Shown here one piece after another: positions 8,294 through 17,595 of a stretch of 64,000 nucleotides of DNA (position 1 is its first letter; each line of letters starts with the position of its first letter). The notes under the pieces were generated by a model that did not search any database, was not told the DNA's origin, and worked only from the letters and a program-made list of their open reading frames with translations. This DNA comes from Myxococcus qinghaiensis (GTDB lineage: Bacteria; Myxococcota; Myxococcia; Myxococcales; Myxococcaceae), in the NCBI RefSeq assembly GCF_024198215.1, contig NZ_JAKCFA010000013.1, positions 186,001 through 250,000 of the forward strand. The letters are read 5' to 3'. Made by a program: the position numbers and the translations under genes.

Positions 8294-11023
8294 ATGTCGA
8301 CGAGCGATGCGCTGAACGCAGCAGACCTCGAGCGGTTGGCCCAGGCGGAGTCGCCGGACCTGGCCGATGCCGTGCTCGCCCTCCTCGAGCAGTCGGAGCC
8401 CGAGCCCGAGGAAGGCAAGGCCCCGCCCAAGGACGCCTTCACCTTCGAGAAGCTGCTGCGCTCGCTCTCCCAGGCGCAGGCCCGCTACAACTCCGCCAGT
8501 CGCCGCGAGGCCTCCGCCGAGGCGTGGCAGCGCTTCCAGGCGCAGAAGGACCTGCCCCAGCCCGCGCGGCTCGCGCTGGCGGACCTGCTCGTCTCGCTCT
8601 ACGCGAAGAACACCGACGCCTCCCGCGCCGTCATCCTGGAGGTGGCGCGCGCGGCCGACCTGAAGTTCGGCCTGTGGGGCGGCCTCAAGCGCATCTACAA
8701 GCTGGCGGAAGCCAACCACGACGCGGAGCTGTTCGGCGTGCTCGCCTGGCGCTTCGACGTGGAGCGCCGGCAGGCGTACCGGCACGAGGTCTCCGGCGGC
8801 ACGCTCCAGTACCTGCGCCGCCGCGCGTGGCGCTACCTGCGCCACCTGGGAGCCGCCGTCCCGGAGCTGTATCCGCAGTTCGCCGCGGAGGTGCTGCGTC
8901 ACTACGACGAGGACACGACCTGGTACTCCGTCTGGGTGGCCCACCACATCTGGGCCCACGGCAGCGGCAGCTACACCGCCAGCAGCTTCGCCATCCAGCC
9001 GCCGAACGACACGCTGAAGCACCGCGCGTTCCCCGACGCGTGGAAGCGCTCGCCGGACCCGCTGATGCGGCTGCTCGACACGTGTCTGTCGGACCCGGCC
9101 GCGCGCTTCGCCATCCAGGGCCTGCGCAAGGACTTCCCGGAGACGCTGCGCAAGGTGACGCCCGCGTGGTTGGACCGGCTCGCGCGCAGGCCGCTGGGCA
9201 GCGCGCACGACTTCCTGGTGGAGACGCTGCAGGGCTCGCCGGAGTTCCACCAGGGCAAGCTGCGCGCGCTGGGCCTGCACGAAGCGGTGCTCGCGTTGCT
9301 GTTGTCTCCCAGTGGCAAGGCGCGCACGTACGCGATTGAGTACGCGCGGGCGCACGCGCAGGACCTGCCGGCGGACCGGCTGGCGGAGCTGGTGGCCCGG
9401 GGCGAGAGCGACGTGAAGTCCTTCGCCGCCGCGGTGCTGGAGAAGCGCAACCCGCGCGAGCTGGGGCTGGAGCTGCTGGGCCGGCTGCTGTCGTACAAGC
9501 CGACGGCGGCCTTCGCGGCGAAGTCGCTGGAGCAGTCGTTCGACCGCGCGGAGCTGACGTCGGGCTTCCTGCGGGACATGTACCTGGGCACCTCCGAGCA
9601 GCTCAACTGGGCCAAGGGCTTCGTGTCCTCCAAGTACGCCGCCGGGGAGATGCCGGTGGCCTTCTGGAAGGAGCTGCTCGAGGACCCGCGCCTGAAGAAG
9701 AAGCGCTACCCGGTGGAGGGGCTGGTGGTGAAGGCGCTGTCGGCCTACACGCCCGCGGTCATAGGTCCGGAGTGGTTGCTGGACAAGGCGGCGAACCCGA
9801 CGTTCGGCGACCAGATGGCGACGTGGCTGAAGCGCGCGGACAGCCTGCCGGGCCTGGACGTGGAGAAGGTGAAGGGGCTGGTCTTCAGCGCGAAGCACCG
9901 GGAAGTGGCGCTGGCGCTGTTGGGCAACCGCAAGCTGTTCACCGCGCGGCAGCTCACGGTGCCCTGGCTGCTGGCGCTCGCGCGCCGGGCGGACCCGACG
10001 CTGCACGACTTCGCCCACCGCTACCTGCTGGAGTACGTGGTGCCGGCGGACTTCAGCGACACGGGTGACGCGGCGGCGGGCCTGGAGCGCCTGTTCGAGC
10101 TGGCGCTGGGGGCCAAGCAGCCGGTGCCCGTGCGCACGTTCGCCCAGACGTACCTGCGCTGCCACCACCCCGTCATCGGCCCGGAGCAGCCGGAGTCGAA
10201 GTCGTACGAGCTCAAGCCGAAGGCGCCTCGCAAGGCGTACACGCCGGAGAAGCTGTGGCCCGCGCTGTTCGACGCGCGCGACGACGTGCGCCGCTTCGCC
10301 CTGGCCATCACCCGCGCGGAGCTGCGCGCCTGGGGCTGGCACACGCGGGTGTACGAGCTGGCCGAGTCGGAGGCGAAGGAGATTCGCAACCTGGCCTATG
10401 ACGCGCTGTTGCGCGCGGGCGAGGACGGCGCTGACGCCCGCTACGTGCTGCACCCGGAGGAGCTGGACGCGGTGAAGGTCTTCTCCCTCACGGAGAGCAC
10501 CAAGCGCAGCACGCGCGAAGTGGCGGTGGAGCTCATCCGTCGGCACTACGCGCGGCTGGGCGGCGCGGAGCGGCTCGCGTGGCTGATGCAGAGCGCGGAC
10601 CGCGAGGTGGGCCTGTTCGCGGTGCGCCTGCTCTGGGAGAAGCACCGTCCCACGCACCTGCCGGAGGGCTGGAAGCCGGCGGGCGCGAAGGAGGCTCCGT
10701 CGGCGGGTGGCGGCGAGCGCTTCGCGGACGTCGCGGCGCTGCGGGACTTCCTGCGCAAGATGCTGTTCGGCCTGCCTCCGGGCCGGGCGAAGGAAGCGCG
10801 CGAGGGCGAGGTGCAGAAGCGCCTGTCGGCCAGCGTCGCCAAGCGCCGCGTGATTGAGCTGGTGCGGGACTTGGGCCTGGAGGACGAGAACTTCGCCCGC
10901 GTCGTGTCGCCCGTGCTGGGGGAGTTCACCGGCTCGCTGGCGAAGGGTGAGTGGCAGAGCTGTCTTGCGTCCCTGGTCCAGCTGCGCACGGCGCATCCGA
11001 GCGCGCAGCTCGGGGGCCTCTGA
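8294..11023 (+). CDS. HEAT/ARM-type alpha-helical repeat protein, first gene of retron-linked trio
   Basis: A 909-aa, mostly helical protein without signal peptide or membrane helix. The sequence is a run of paired helices with the leucine/alanine spacing of HEAT or ARM repeats, e.g. GLWGGLKRIYKLAEANHDAE and ELFELALGAKQPVPVRTFAQ-like units, and Trp-rich segments around residues 150-230 (AWRYLRHLG, WYSVWVAHHIWAHGSGSYTA). No catalytic motif is recognised. It lies 41 bp upstream of the giant beta-propeller/HEAT gene, followed by the SWIM gene and then an Mx162-type retron, all on the same strand. HEAT/ARM proteins plus winged-helix SWIM proteins are, as I recall, described as predicted partners of this retron class. 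A scaffold or sensor role is inferred. The upstream RBS is weak. Confidence 0.75.
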   Translation: MSTSDALNAADLERLAQAESPDLADAVLALLEQSEPEPEEGKAPPKDAFTFEKLLRSLSQAQARYNSASRREASAEAWQRFQAQKDLPQPARLALADLLVSLYAKNTDASRAVILEVARAADLKFGLWGGLKRIYKLAEANHDAELFGVLAWRFDVERRQAYRHEVSGGTLQYLRRRAWRYLRHLGAAVPELYPQFAAEVLRHYDEDTTWYSVWVAHHIWAHGSGSYTASSFAIQPPNDTLKHRAFPDAWKRSPDPLMRLLDTCLSDPAARFAIQGLRKDFPETLRKVTPAWLDRLARRPLGSAHDFLVETLQGSPEFHQGKLRALGLHEAVLALLLSPSGKARTYAIEYARAHAQDLPADRLAELVARGESDVKSFAAAVLEKRNPRELGLELLGRLLSYKPTAAFAAKSLEQSFDRAELTSGFLRDMYLGTSEQLNWAKGFVSSKYAAGEMPVAFWKELLEDPRLKKKRYPVEGLVVKALSAYTPAVIGPEWLLDKAANPTFGDQMATWLKRADSLPGLDVEKVKGLVFSAKHREVALALLGNRKLFTARQLTVPWLLALARRADPTLHDFAHRYLLEYVVPADFSDTGDAAAGLERLFELALGAKQPVPVRTFAQTYLRCHHPVIGPEQPESKSYELKPKAPRKAYTPEKLWPALFDARDDVRRFALAITRAELRAWGWHTRVYELAESEAKEIRNLAYDALLRAGEDGADARYVLHPEELDAVKVFSLTESTKRSTREVAVELIRRHYARLGGAERLAWLMQSADREVGLFAVRLLWEKHRPTHLPEGWKPAGAKEAPSAGGGERFADVAALRDFLRKMLFGLPPGRAKEAREGEVQKRLSASVAKRRVIELVRDLGLEDENFARVVSPVLGEFTGSLAKGEWQSCLASLVQLRTAHPSAQLGGL

Positions 11024-11064
11024 GCCTCGCGTCACTTGCTCCCAACGAGCCTCGAAAGAACACC

Positions 11065-14000
11065 ATGATTGTCCTGGCCATCTACAACATCGAGAAGCTC
11101 CGAGCCCTCGCGGCCACCCCCCGGGTGCTGCTGCTCGGCGGCGCTCGCGCCTCCGCCGCAAGCCACGTCACCGCGTTCGAGCCGGGCACCAACAAGGTGC
11201 TGTGGAGCACCGAGCTCCCCGCCGCCGTGAATGCCCTGGCCCTGTCGGGTGAGCGCTTCGCCGCCGCCTGCGCGGACGGCACGCTGCGCTTCGGCACCCA
11301 CGCCGACGGCAACGTGCAGTGGCAGCTCGAGGGTGCGCACCCCGGCGGTGTCACCGCGCTCGCCTCCAGTCCGGACGGCAAGGTCCTCTTCAGCGCGGGC
11401 GCGGATGGCGTGGTGCGCGGCTGGGAGTGGGACTCCACGCGCAAGCTGCACGAGTGGAAGGCGTCGCCCCAGCCGCTGCGCGCCGTGGCGGTGGACCCGT
11501 CCGGGACGTATGTCGCGACGGCGGGTGACGACGGCGTGGTGCGCTCCTTCACGCGCGCCTCCGGTGAGCGCCGGGACATGGTGGGCCATGAGGGCGCGGT
11601 GCGCGCGCTGGCCTTCACGCCTCGCGACGGACGGCTCGTCTCCGGTGGCGACGACGGCAAGCTGCGCCTCTGGTACCTCGTCGGCGCGGTGGAGTTCGAG
11701 GTGCGCGGCGACAAGGACTCCGGCCATGCCGGCTCCGTGCTCGCCCTGCTCTTCCCGCCCACGCCCGCCGCGAAGGACGACGAGGAGCCTTCAGACCGCA
11801 TCTGGTCCGCGGGCAGCGACGGCAAGGTGAAGGTGTGGCGGGTGGACGAGCGCCGCAAGCCGCGCACGTTCGACTGCGGCAGCAAGCCGGTGAATGCGCT
11901 GGCCTTCATGCCGCCCGCCAACCCGCGCGCGGCGCGCACGGCGCTGGGCTCCGTCTTCACCGCGAGCGACGACCGGCGTGCGTTCCGCTTCGGCATCGAG
12001 ACGGACGGCAAGCCGGGCAATGACCAGGACATCTCGCAGCACGGCCTGGACCTCCTCACGGAGTCGGTGAAGGCCGGCCGTCCCAAGCGCGAGGCCGCCG
12101 TGCGCGAGGCCGCCGCGCTGGACGAGCCGGAGGCGCTGGAGTTCGTGCTCCAGGTGCTCGGCTCGGACAAGGAGGCGGAGGTGCGTCGCCTCGCCGCCCG
12201 CGAGCTGGCCGCCAGGGGCCGCACCGCCGCGCGCCCCAAGCTGCGCGAGCGGCTCAACGACGACCATCCCCAGGTGCGCGAGGAGGCCCTCAAGGCGCTC
12301 GACGTGCTGGAGACGGAGTCGCCCCTGGCCGCGCCCCGCGCCGCGCTGGACTCGCGCTTCGTGGACATGCGCGTGGCGGGCCTGCGCCGGCTCGCGAAGC
12401 TGGGCGGCACCTCTCCGCTGGTGCCCGGCCTCATCGCCGGCAAGCTGAGCGAGACCGAGGCCGCCGTGGGCCTGGCCGCCCTGGACGCGCTCTCCGAGGT
12501 GACACCGGGCGGAAACACCGAGCCCCTGCGCACCGCCTTCGAGCGCGGCCCCGCGCGGCTTCGCGTGGAGGTGCTCATCCGCGCCGCCGGAGCGGGCCTG
12601 TTGGGTCATCCGCAGCTCCAGCCGCTGGTGGCTCGGGCGCTGGACGACGCGGACGCGGACGTGCGCCGCGTGGCCTTCACCATCCGCGTGCTGGAGCGCC
12701 GGGCCTTGGCCCATGCGCTGGAGGCTCGCGACGAGGACTTCGCCCGCTCCGTCAAGGACGTGGCCCGGCGACTCGTCGCGCGCTCGCGCGGCCCGAGCGG
12801 CGCCGCCCTGACAATCACCGACGCGGACGTGCAGGCCGCTCGCGACGCGATGCCCGCGCAGGGCGCCGTCGGTGGCGCGCTGGCGGAGAGTGACCTGGAG
12901 CCGCTGCTGGCCGCGATGGCCTGCCGCACGCCGGACACCGCCGTGCGCGGTGCTCGCGGCCTCGCGCAGCTGGGTGACGCGCGGGCGCTGGGCGCGCTGC
13001 TCCAGCTCTCCCGCGAGCCGGAAGCCCCCATCCGCCGTCAGGCCGCCGCCGCCCTCCAGGCGCTCCAGGACGCCCGCGCTCGCGAGCGGCTGGTGTGGAT
13101 GCTGGACGACGAGGACGCGGACGTGCGCGCCGCCGCGCTGGACGCGGTGGTGACGCTGGACGTGGAGGCGCCGCTGTCCTCCGCCGAGGCGGCGCTGCGC
13201 TCCGGCCACGAGGACGTGCGCGTGCGCGGCCTGGACCGGCTGGTGAAGCTGGGCGCGGCGACGCAGGGCGCGGAGCCGCTGCTCGGCGACGCGCTGGAGG
13301 ACGAGTCCGCCAAGGTGCGCGGCGAGGCCTTCCGCACGCTGTGGGCGTGGAACGAGAAGGTGCCGGAGAAGGCGTTGGACCGGGCGCTCGCCGGCCGCTT
13401 CCCGGACCTGCGCGGCCGCGCGGTGGAAGTCCTCTCGCAGCGCGGCACCGAGGGCTGGGCGCAGGAGCGCCTGAAGAAGTCCGTGGAGGACCGCGACGCG
13501 GGCGTGGCCACCGCCGCGTACGAAGCGTGGGTGAAGCTGGTCGGCAAGGAGAAGCCGGAGCCGCACCTGGCGGCCCTCGCGTCCACGCACCCGTCGGTGC
13601 GCGTGCTGGGCGCCAAGGGCTCCGTGCACGCCCCGGTGGAGACGCTGCGCTCGCCGCTGCTCAAGCGCGTGCAGGACGAGGAAGTCGTCGTCGCCGTCGC
13701 CGCGCTGGAGGCGTTGGACAAGCTGGTGCCCGGGGAGAACGGGCCGCTGCTCGCGGGCATCGCCGCTGGCGAGTTGCAGGTGCGCGTGCGGGCCGCGGAG
13801 CTGCTCGCCCCGCGCGGCGCCGAGGACATCATCGAGCCGATGCGCGGGCTCATCACCGACAAGGACCTGGAGCGGCTCTACACTCCGGCGTACCTCATCC
13901 CGCTGCGCATCCGCGCCGCTCGCGCGCTGGCCTCTTTGGGCTCGCGCCGGCTGTTGTCGTTCTTCGCCACCGTGCTGGTGCCCAGCGAGCTGGGCGACCT

Positions 14001-17000
14001 CCAGGAGCAGGGCGCGCGAGGCCTCGCCACCGCCGGCCGTCGGGGCGACGAGGGCTACCTGCTGGACACGCTGGGCCACGCCAACGTGGCGGTGCGCTCG
14101 TGGGGCGCGGACGGCCTGTCGCGCCTGGGTGACGCGCGCGCGCTGCCCGTGCTCACCGGCAACCTGCGCCATGAGCACCTGCCCATCCGCCTGGGCGCCA
14201 TCCTCTCCTTCGCGGCCCTGGGCCCCGAGGGCGACGGTGGCCTCCTGCACGGCCTGGAGGACCGCGCCCGCGAGGTGCAGGAGATGGTGTTCGCCATCGT
14301 CCTCGCCCGTGACTTGCGCGCCAGCCGTCGCGGCGAGCCGCCAGATTTGCTCGCCAGCGCCCTGTCCAGCGGCAGGCCGGAGGTGCGCTACGCCGCGGCC
14401 CGCGCGCTGGAGCTGCGCACGGAGACGGACGCGTACCGCACGAACCTCGTCGAGGGACTGTTGCCGCCGCGCCCTGAGAAGGCCGGCGACATGAAGGAGT
14501 GGCCCGCCGAGGAGGAGCGCGCGAAGCGCATGGTGGGGCTCGCCGAGGCCCTCTCCAGCGAGCAGCCCGAGCAGCGCTACGCGGCGGCCCAGGTGCTGCT
14601 GCTGCGCAACAAGCCGCTCGACTACTTCCGCGAGGCCCAGAAGGTCGCCCGCCCGCGCACGCTGGAGGCCCCGTGGAAGCCGGACACGGCCCCTGGAGCC
14701 TCGCCCGTGCAGGGCCAGGGAAAGAGCTGGCTGCGTCGGCTCTTCTCGGCGGTGAAGCCGGGGACGCCGGGCGCCTCTCCGGAGGCCGCCGCCAGCGCGG
14801 AGCGGCAGCACCTGCGTCGGCTCGCCTTCGGCGCGTACGTGGGCCTCTTGCGGCAGGTGTCCGCGGGTGACGACGAGGGACACCGCGTCCGCCGCGACGC
14901 CGTGGACCGCGTGGTGAAGCTCACGCTGGAGGGCTTCGCAGGGACTCCCGCCGCCGTCGCCGCGCTGCTGCGCGCGCTGGAGGACCCGCACCAGCTGGTG
15001 CGCAAGGCGGCCCTCACGGGCCTCAAGGAGCTGTTCCCCGCGGGCAGCGATGAGCCGCTGTCGCTCGCCCTGGCCTCGCTGGCGCCGGACGTGGCTCGTG
15101 CCGCGCTGGACGAGCTGGCCGAGCGTGGCGACGCCGCGAAGCCGCGCATCACCGCCGCGCTCAACTCGCCGCTGCCGGACGTGCGTCGCTACGCCTTCGA
15201 GCTGCTGGAGAAGCTCAGCCCGGCCGGAAGCCTGGAGCCGCTGCTGGCCGCGCTGGGCAGTGAGCACGCGGACCTGCGCGTCGGGGTGATTGAGCGGCTG
15301 GCCGGCGCCAACGACTCACGCGTCACCGAGGCGCTGGGCCGGGCCATGGCCAGCGAGCACGAGGACCTGCGCCTGCGCGCCTCGGAGCTCCTGGCGTGGC
15401 GCGGGGATGACCGCGCGGTGGAGGTGCTGGCCTCCTTCCTGCGCTCGGAGACGTCGGCCGTGGCGAAGCGCGCGTCGGAGGCGCTGGCCCGACTGGCCAC
15501 GCCCTCCGCGGTGAACGCCCTGGCCGCGCGCGTGGCCGTCGCCACGGAGGCGAACGAGCGGCTGCGCCTGGTGGCCGCGCTGGGACAGACGAAGCGCGCG
15601 GAGGCGCTGGATGTGCTCGCGCGCCGGAGCGTGGAGGACGACACGAGCTCGGTGCGCGTCGCGTGTGTGGCCGCCGCGATGAACATCGCGGGCCCTCCGG
15701 ACGTGAAGAAGCGGGACGCCGCGCTCGCGGTGCGCTTCCTCCGCTCGCCGGTGAAGTCCAACGACGTGGCGGTGCGGCTGGCGGCCCTGAAGGAGCTGGA
15801 GCACGGCACGGAGGCCGGGCAGGCCGAGCTGCTGGTGGGCCTGTTCTCGGACCGGGACGTGGCGGTGCGCGCGGAGGCGGTGGCGCTGTACTCCAAGCGC
15901 GTCGTCGAGCACGGCATCCCGGTGGGTCCGCTGGAGGACGTGCTGCGCGGCGGGACGCGCGAGCTGATGCTCCCGGCCGCCGAGGGCGTGGCGCACCTGC
16001 GCGGCGCCAGCGCGCTGCGGCCCCTGCTGCTGTACTCCCGGGCGGGTGAGGATGGACAGCGCGAGCGCGCCCTGCTCGCCCTGGGCACGCTGGGTGACCC
16101 GCGCGCGCTGAGCGAGCTGGAGACGGTGGCCGCGGGTGGCACGCCCGAGGCTCCCACCGAGCCGTCCATGGTGTGGGCGGCGCTGGAGGGCCTGGGCCGT
16201 CTCGCGGGCCGCCTGCCCGAGGGTGAGGAGCGCCGTCGCGTCGAGGAGAAGGTGGAGGCCGCCGCGGTGGAGGGCTCCACCTCCGAGCTGCAGGAGGCCG
16301 GCGTGAAGGGCCTTCGCGCCATCGGCGGAGAGCGCGCCCGCGTGAAGCTGGAGGCGCTGCTGCTCGACACGAGCACCCGCGACGAGGTGCGCATCACCAT
16401 TGCCCAGGAGCTGGGCAAGCTGAAGGACGTGGAGGCGGAGGCCACGCTGGCCACCATCCTCGACGACGGCGACGAGGACCTGCGCCAGGAAGCGCGCAAG
16501 GCGCTGGACGCGCTCTTCCCGAAGGAGCGCACCCGCGTCGAGTTCCTCGCCGTGGCCAGCATCAGCGAGGACATCTCCGAGCCCGCCGCGGCGTACCTGT
16601 CGCGCGAGGGGGACCCGGCGCTGCTCGTGCCGCGTCTCGCCACGCTGACCAACGAGGAGCTGCGGCTGCGACTGCGCCGGGGACTCGCCCGTCGCGGCGC
16701 GCTGCCCGTGCCGGAGACGGTGGCCCTGCTGGCCAACGACAAGCCGGAGGCCCGGCAGGAAGCCGCGCTGCTGGTGGGCACGTGGACCGGTGAGGCGCGT
16801 CAGGCCGGTCAGGTGGACGTCGCCGCGCTGTCCCGTGCGCTGGTGACGGCCGAGCGGAAGACGGCGGCCGAATGGACGGCCTCGCCCCCGGGCGAGAAGC
16901 GCAACGTGCTGGCCACCGCGTGGGAGCGGCTGTTGTGGGCGGGCTCTCGACTGGGCGCGGCCAGCCTGGCGGACTCCGCGCGCGCCCTCCTCCAGGGTGG

Positions 17001-17595
17001 CGAGGCGGCGTCTCCAGCCACCGTGCGGCAGGAGGCGGCGCGGGTGCTGTCTCGACTGGGCACGGCGGGCTCGACGCTCAAGCTCGTGGGCCAGGACACT
17101 GGCGCCGTGCTGACCAACGCCAAGGAGCTCGCGGCCTCGGCCGAGGCGCTCAAGGGCGCGCTGGTGGACCCGGACGCGCGGGTGCGCTCGGCGGCGGCGG
17201 ATGCCCTGGCGCGACTGGCGCCGGAGAAGGCCGCGACGTGGGCGCTGGAGGTGAAGCCCTTCGACCCGGTGGCCCTGGGCCCCACGGGCGCGAAGGTGCC
17301 CGCCGAGGCGCTCGTCACCTCCGAGGGCCGTCGCCTCGCCGAGCCCGCGCTGCTGGGCCACGGAGCCATCGCTCCGTTGAAGGCGTTGGCGCAGAATGCG
17401 AAGCCGGAGTTGAAGCAGGAAGCGTGGGCCGGCCTGGGTCGGCTCGGAAGTGACGAAGCGGCGAAGCTGCTGCACGAGGCCGCCTTCGACAAGTCTCAGT
17501 CCGTGGAGCTGCGCAAGGCCGCGTGGCGCGCCCACAAACGTGCACGTCGCGCCGTCGAGCGTGCGCGGAACCGGAAGGAAGGAACCCCGTCGTGA
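11065..17595 (+). CDS. Giant beta-propeller (WD40-like) plus HEAT-repeat protein
   Basis: A 2176-aa protein. The frame is open from 10951, but that stretch overlaps the preceding gene; ATG 11065 opens IVLAIYNIEKLRALAATPRV, the first propeller strand, and fits the 41-bp intergenic spacing. Residues about 1-330 are WD40-like blades (SPDGKVLFSAGADGVVRGWE, DPSGTYVATAGDDGVVRSF, RDGRLVSGGDDGKLRLWYL, SAGSDGKVKVWRVDE). From about residue 340 to the end there are dozens of PBS-lyase/HEAT units with the pattern DxxxxVRxxAxxALxxL (e.g. DDEDADVRAAALDAVVTLD). No nuclease or ATPase motif was found. It overlaps the next gene by 4 bp (GTGA), implying translational coupling. It is plausibly a large sensor or scaffold of the retron-linked system; that is inference. 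Confidence 0.8.
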   Translation: MIVLAIYNIEKLRALAATPRVLLLGGARASAASHVTAFEPGTNKVLWSTELPAAVNALALSGERFAAACADGTLRFGTHADGNVQWQLEGAHPGGVTALASSPDGKVLFSAGADGVVRGWEWDSTRKLHEWKASPQPLRAVAVDPSGTYVATAGDDGVVRSFTRASGERRDMVGHEGAVRALAFTPRDGRLVSGGDDGKLRLWYLVGAVEFEVRGDKDSGHAGSVLALLFPPTPAAKDDEEPSDRIWSAGSDGKVKVWRVDERRKPRTFDCGSKPVNALAFMPPANPRAARTALGSVFTASDDRRAFRFGIETDGKPGNDQDISQHGLDLLTESVKAGRPKREAAVREAAALDEPEALEFVLQVLGSDKEAEVRRLAARELAARGRTAARPKLRERLNDDHPQVREEALKALDVLETESPLAAPRAALDSRFVDMRVAGLRRLAKLGGTSPLVPGLIAGKLSETEAAVGLAALDALSEVTPGGNTEPLRTAFERGPARLRVEVLIRAAGAGLLGHPQLQPLVARALDDADADVRRVAFTIRVLERRALAHALEARDEDFARSVKDVARRLVARSRGPSGAALTITDADVQAARDAMPAQGAVGGALAESDLEPLLAAMACRTPDTAVRGARGLAQLGDARALGALLQLSREPEAPIRRQAAAALQALQDARARERLVWMLDDEDADVRAAALDAVVTLDVEAPLSSAEAALRSGHEDVRVRGLDRLVKLGAATQGAEPLLGDALEDESAKVRGEAFRTLWAWNEKVPEKALDRALAGRFPDLRGRAVEVLSQRGTEGWAQERLKKSVEDRDAGVATAAYEAWVKLVGKEKPEPHLAALASTHPSVRVLGAKGSVHAPVETLRSPLLKRVQDEEVVVAVAALEALDKLVPGENGPLLAGIAAGELQVRVRAAELLAPRGAEDIIEPMRGLITDKDLERLYTPAYLIPLRIRAARALASLGSRRLLSFFATVLVPSELGDLQEQGARGLATAGRRGDEGYLLDTLGHANVAVRSWGADGLSRLGDARALPVLTGNLRHEHLPIRLGAILSFAALGPEGDGGLLHGLEDRAREVQEMVFAIVLARDLRASRRGEPPDLLASALSSGRPEVRYAAARALELRTETDAYRTNLVEGLLPPRPEKAGDMKEWPAEEERAKRMVGLAEALSSEQPEQRYAAAQVLLLRNKPLDYFREAQKVARPRTLEAPWKPDTAPGASPVQGQGKSWLRRLFSAVKPGTPGASPEAAASAERQHLRRLAFGAYVGLLRQVSAGDDEGHRVRRDAVDRVVKLTLEGFAGTPAAVAALLRALEDPHQLVRKAALTGLKELFPAGSDEPLSLALASLAPDVARAALDELAERGDAAKPRITAALNSPLPDVRRYAFELLEKLSPAGSLEPLLAALGSEHADLRVGVIERLAGANDSRVTEALGRAMASEHEDLRLRASELLAWRGDDRAVEVLASFLRSETSAVAKRASEALARLATPSAVNALAARVAVATEANERLRLVAALGQTKRAEALDVLARRSVEDDTSSVRVACVAAAMNIAGPPDVKKRDAALAVRFLRSPVKSNDVAVRLAALKELEHGTEAGQAELLVGLFSDRDVAVRAEAVALYSKRVVEHGIPVGPLEDVLRGGTRELMLPAAEGVAHLRGASALRPLLLYSRAGEDGQRERALLALGTLGDPRALSELETVAAGGTPEAPTEPSMVWAALEGLGRLAGRLPEGEERRRVEEKVEAAAVEGSTSELQEAGVKGLRAIGGERARVKLEALLLDTSTRDEVRITIAQELGKLKDVEAEATLATILDDGDEDLRQEARKALDALFPKERTRVEFLAVASISEDISEPAAAYLSREGDPALLVPRLATLTNEELRLRLRRGLARRGALPVPETVALLANDKPEARQEAALLVGTWTGEARQAGQVDVAALSRALVTAERKTAAEWTASPPGEKRNVLATAWERLLWAGSRLGAASLADSARALLQGGEAASPATVRQEAARVLSRLGTAGSTLKLVGQDTGAVLTNAKELAASAEALKGALVDPDARVRSAAADALARLAPEKAATWALEVKPFDPVALGPTGAKVPAEALVTSEGRRLAEPALLGHGAIAPLKALAQNAKPELKQEAWAGLGRLGSDEAAKLLHEAAFDKSQSVELRKAAWRAHKRARRAVERARNRKEGTPS

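Noticed and set aside
7322-11161. A 1279-codon frame on the minus strand opposite the scramblase and HEAT genes, with similar long frames opposite 1338-3755, 4448-7198 and 11791-15267
   Set aside because: High GC forces long open frames on the complement. Their products are Arg/Gln/His-rich without domains, and they have no ribosome binding sites, while the plus-strand genes have clear families and GC3 bias.
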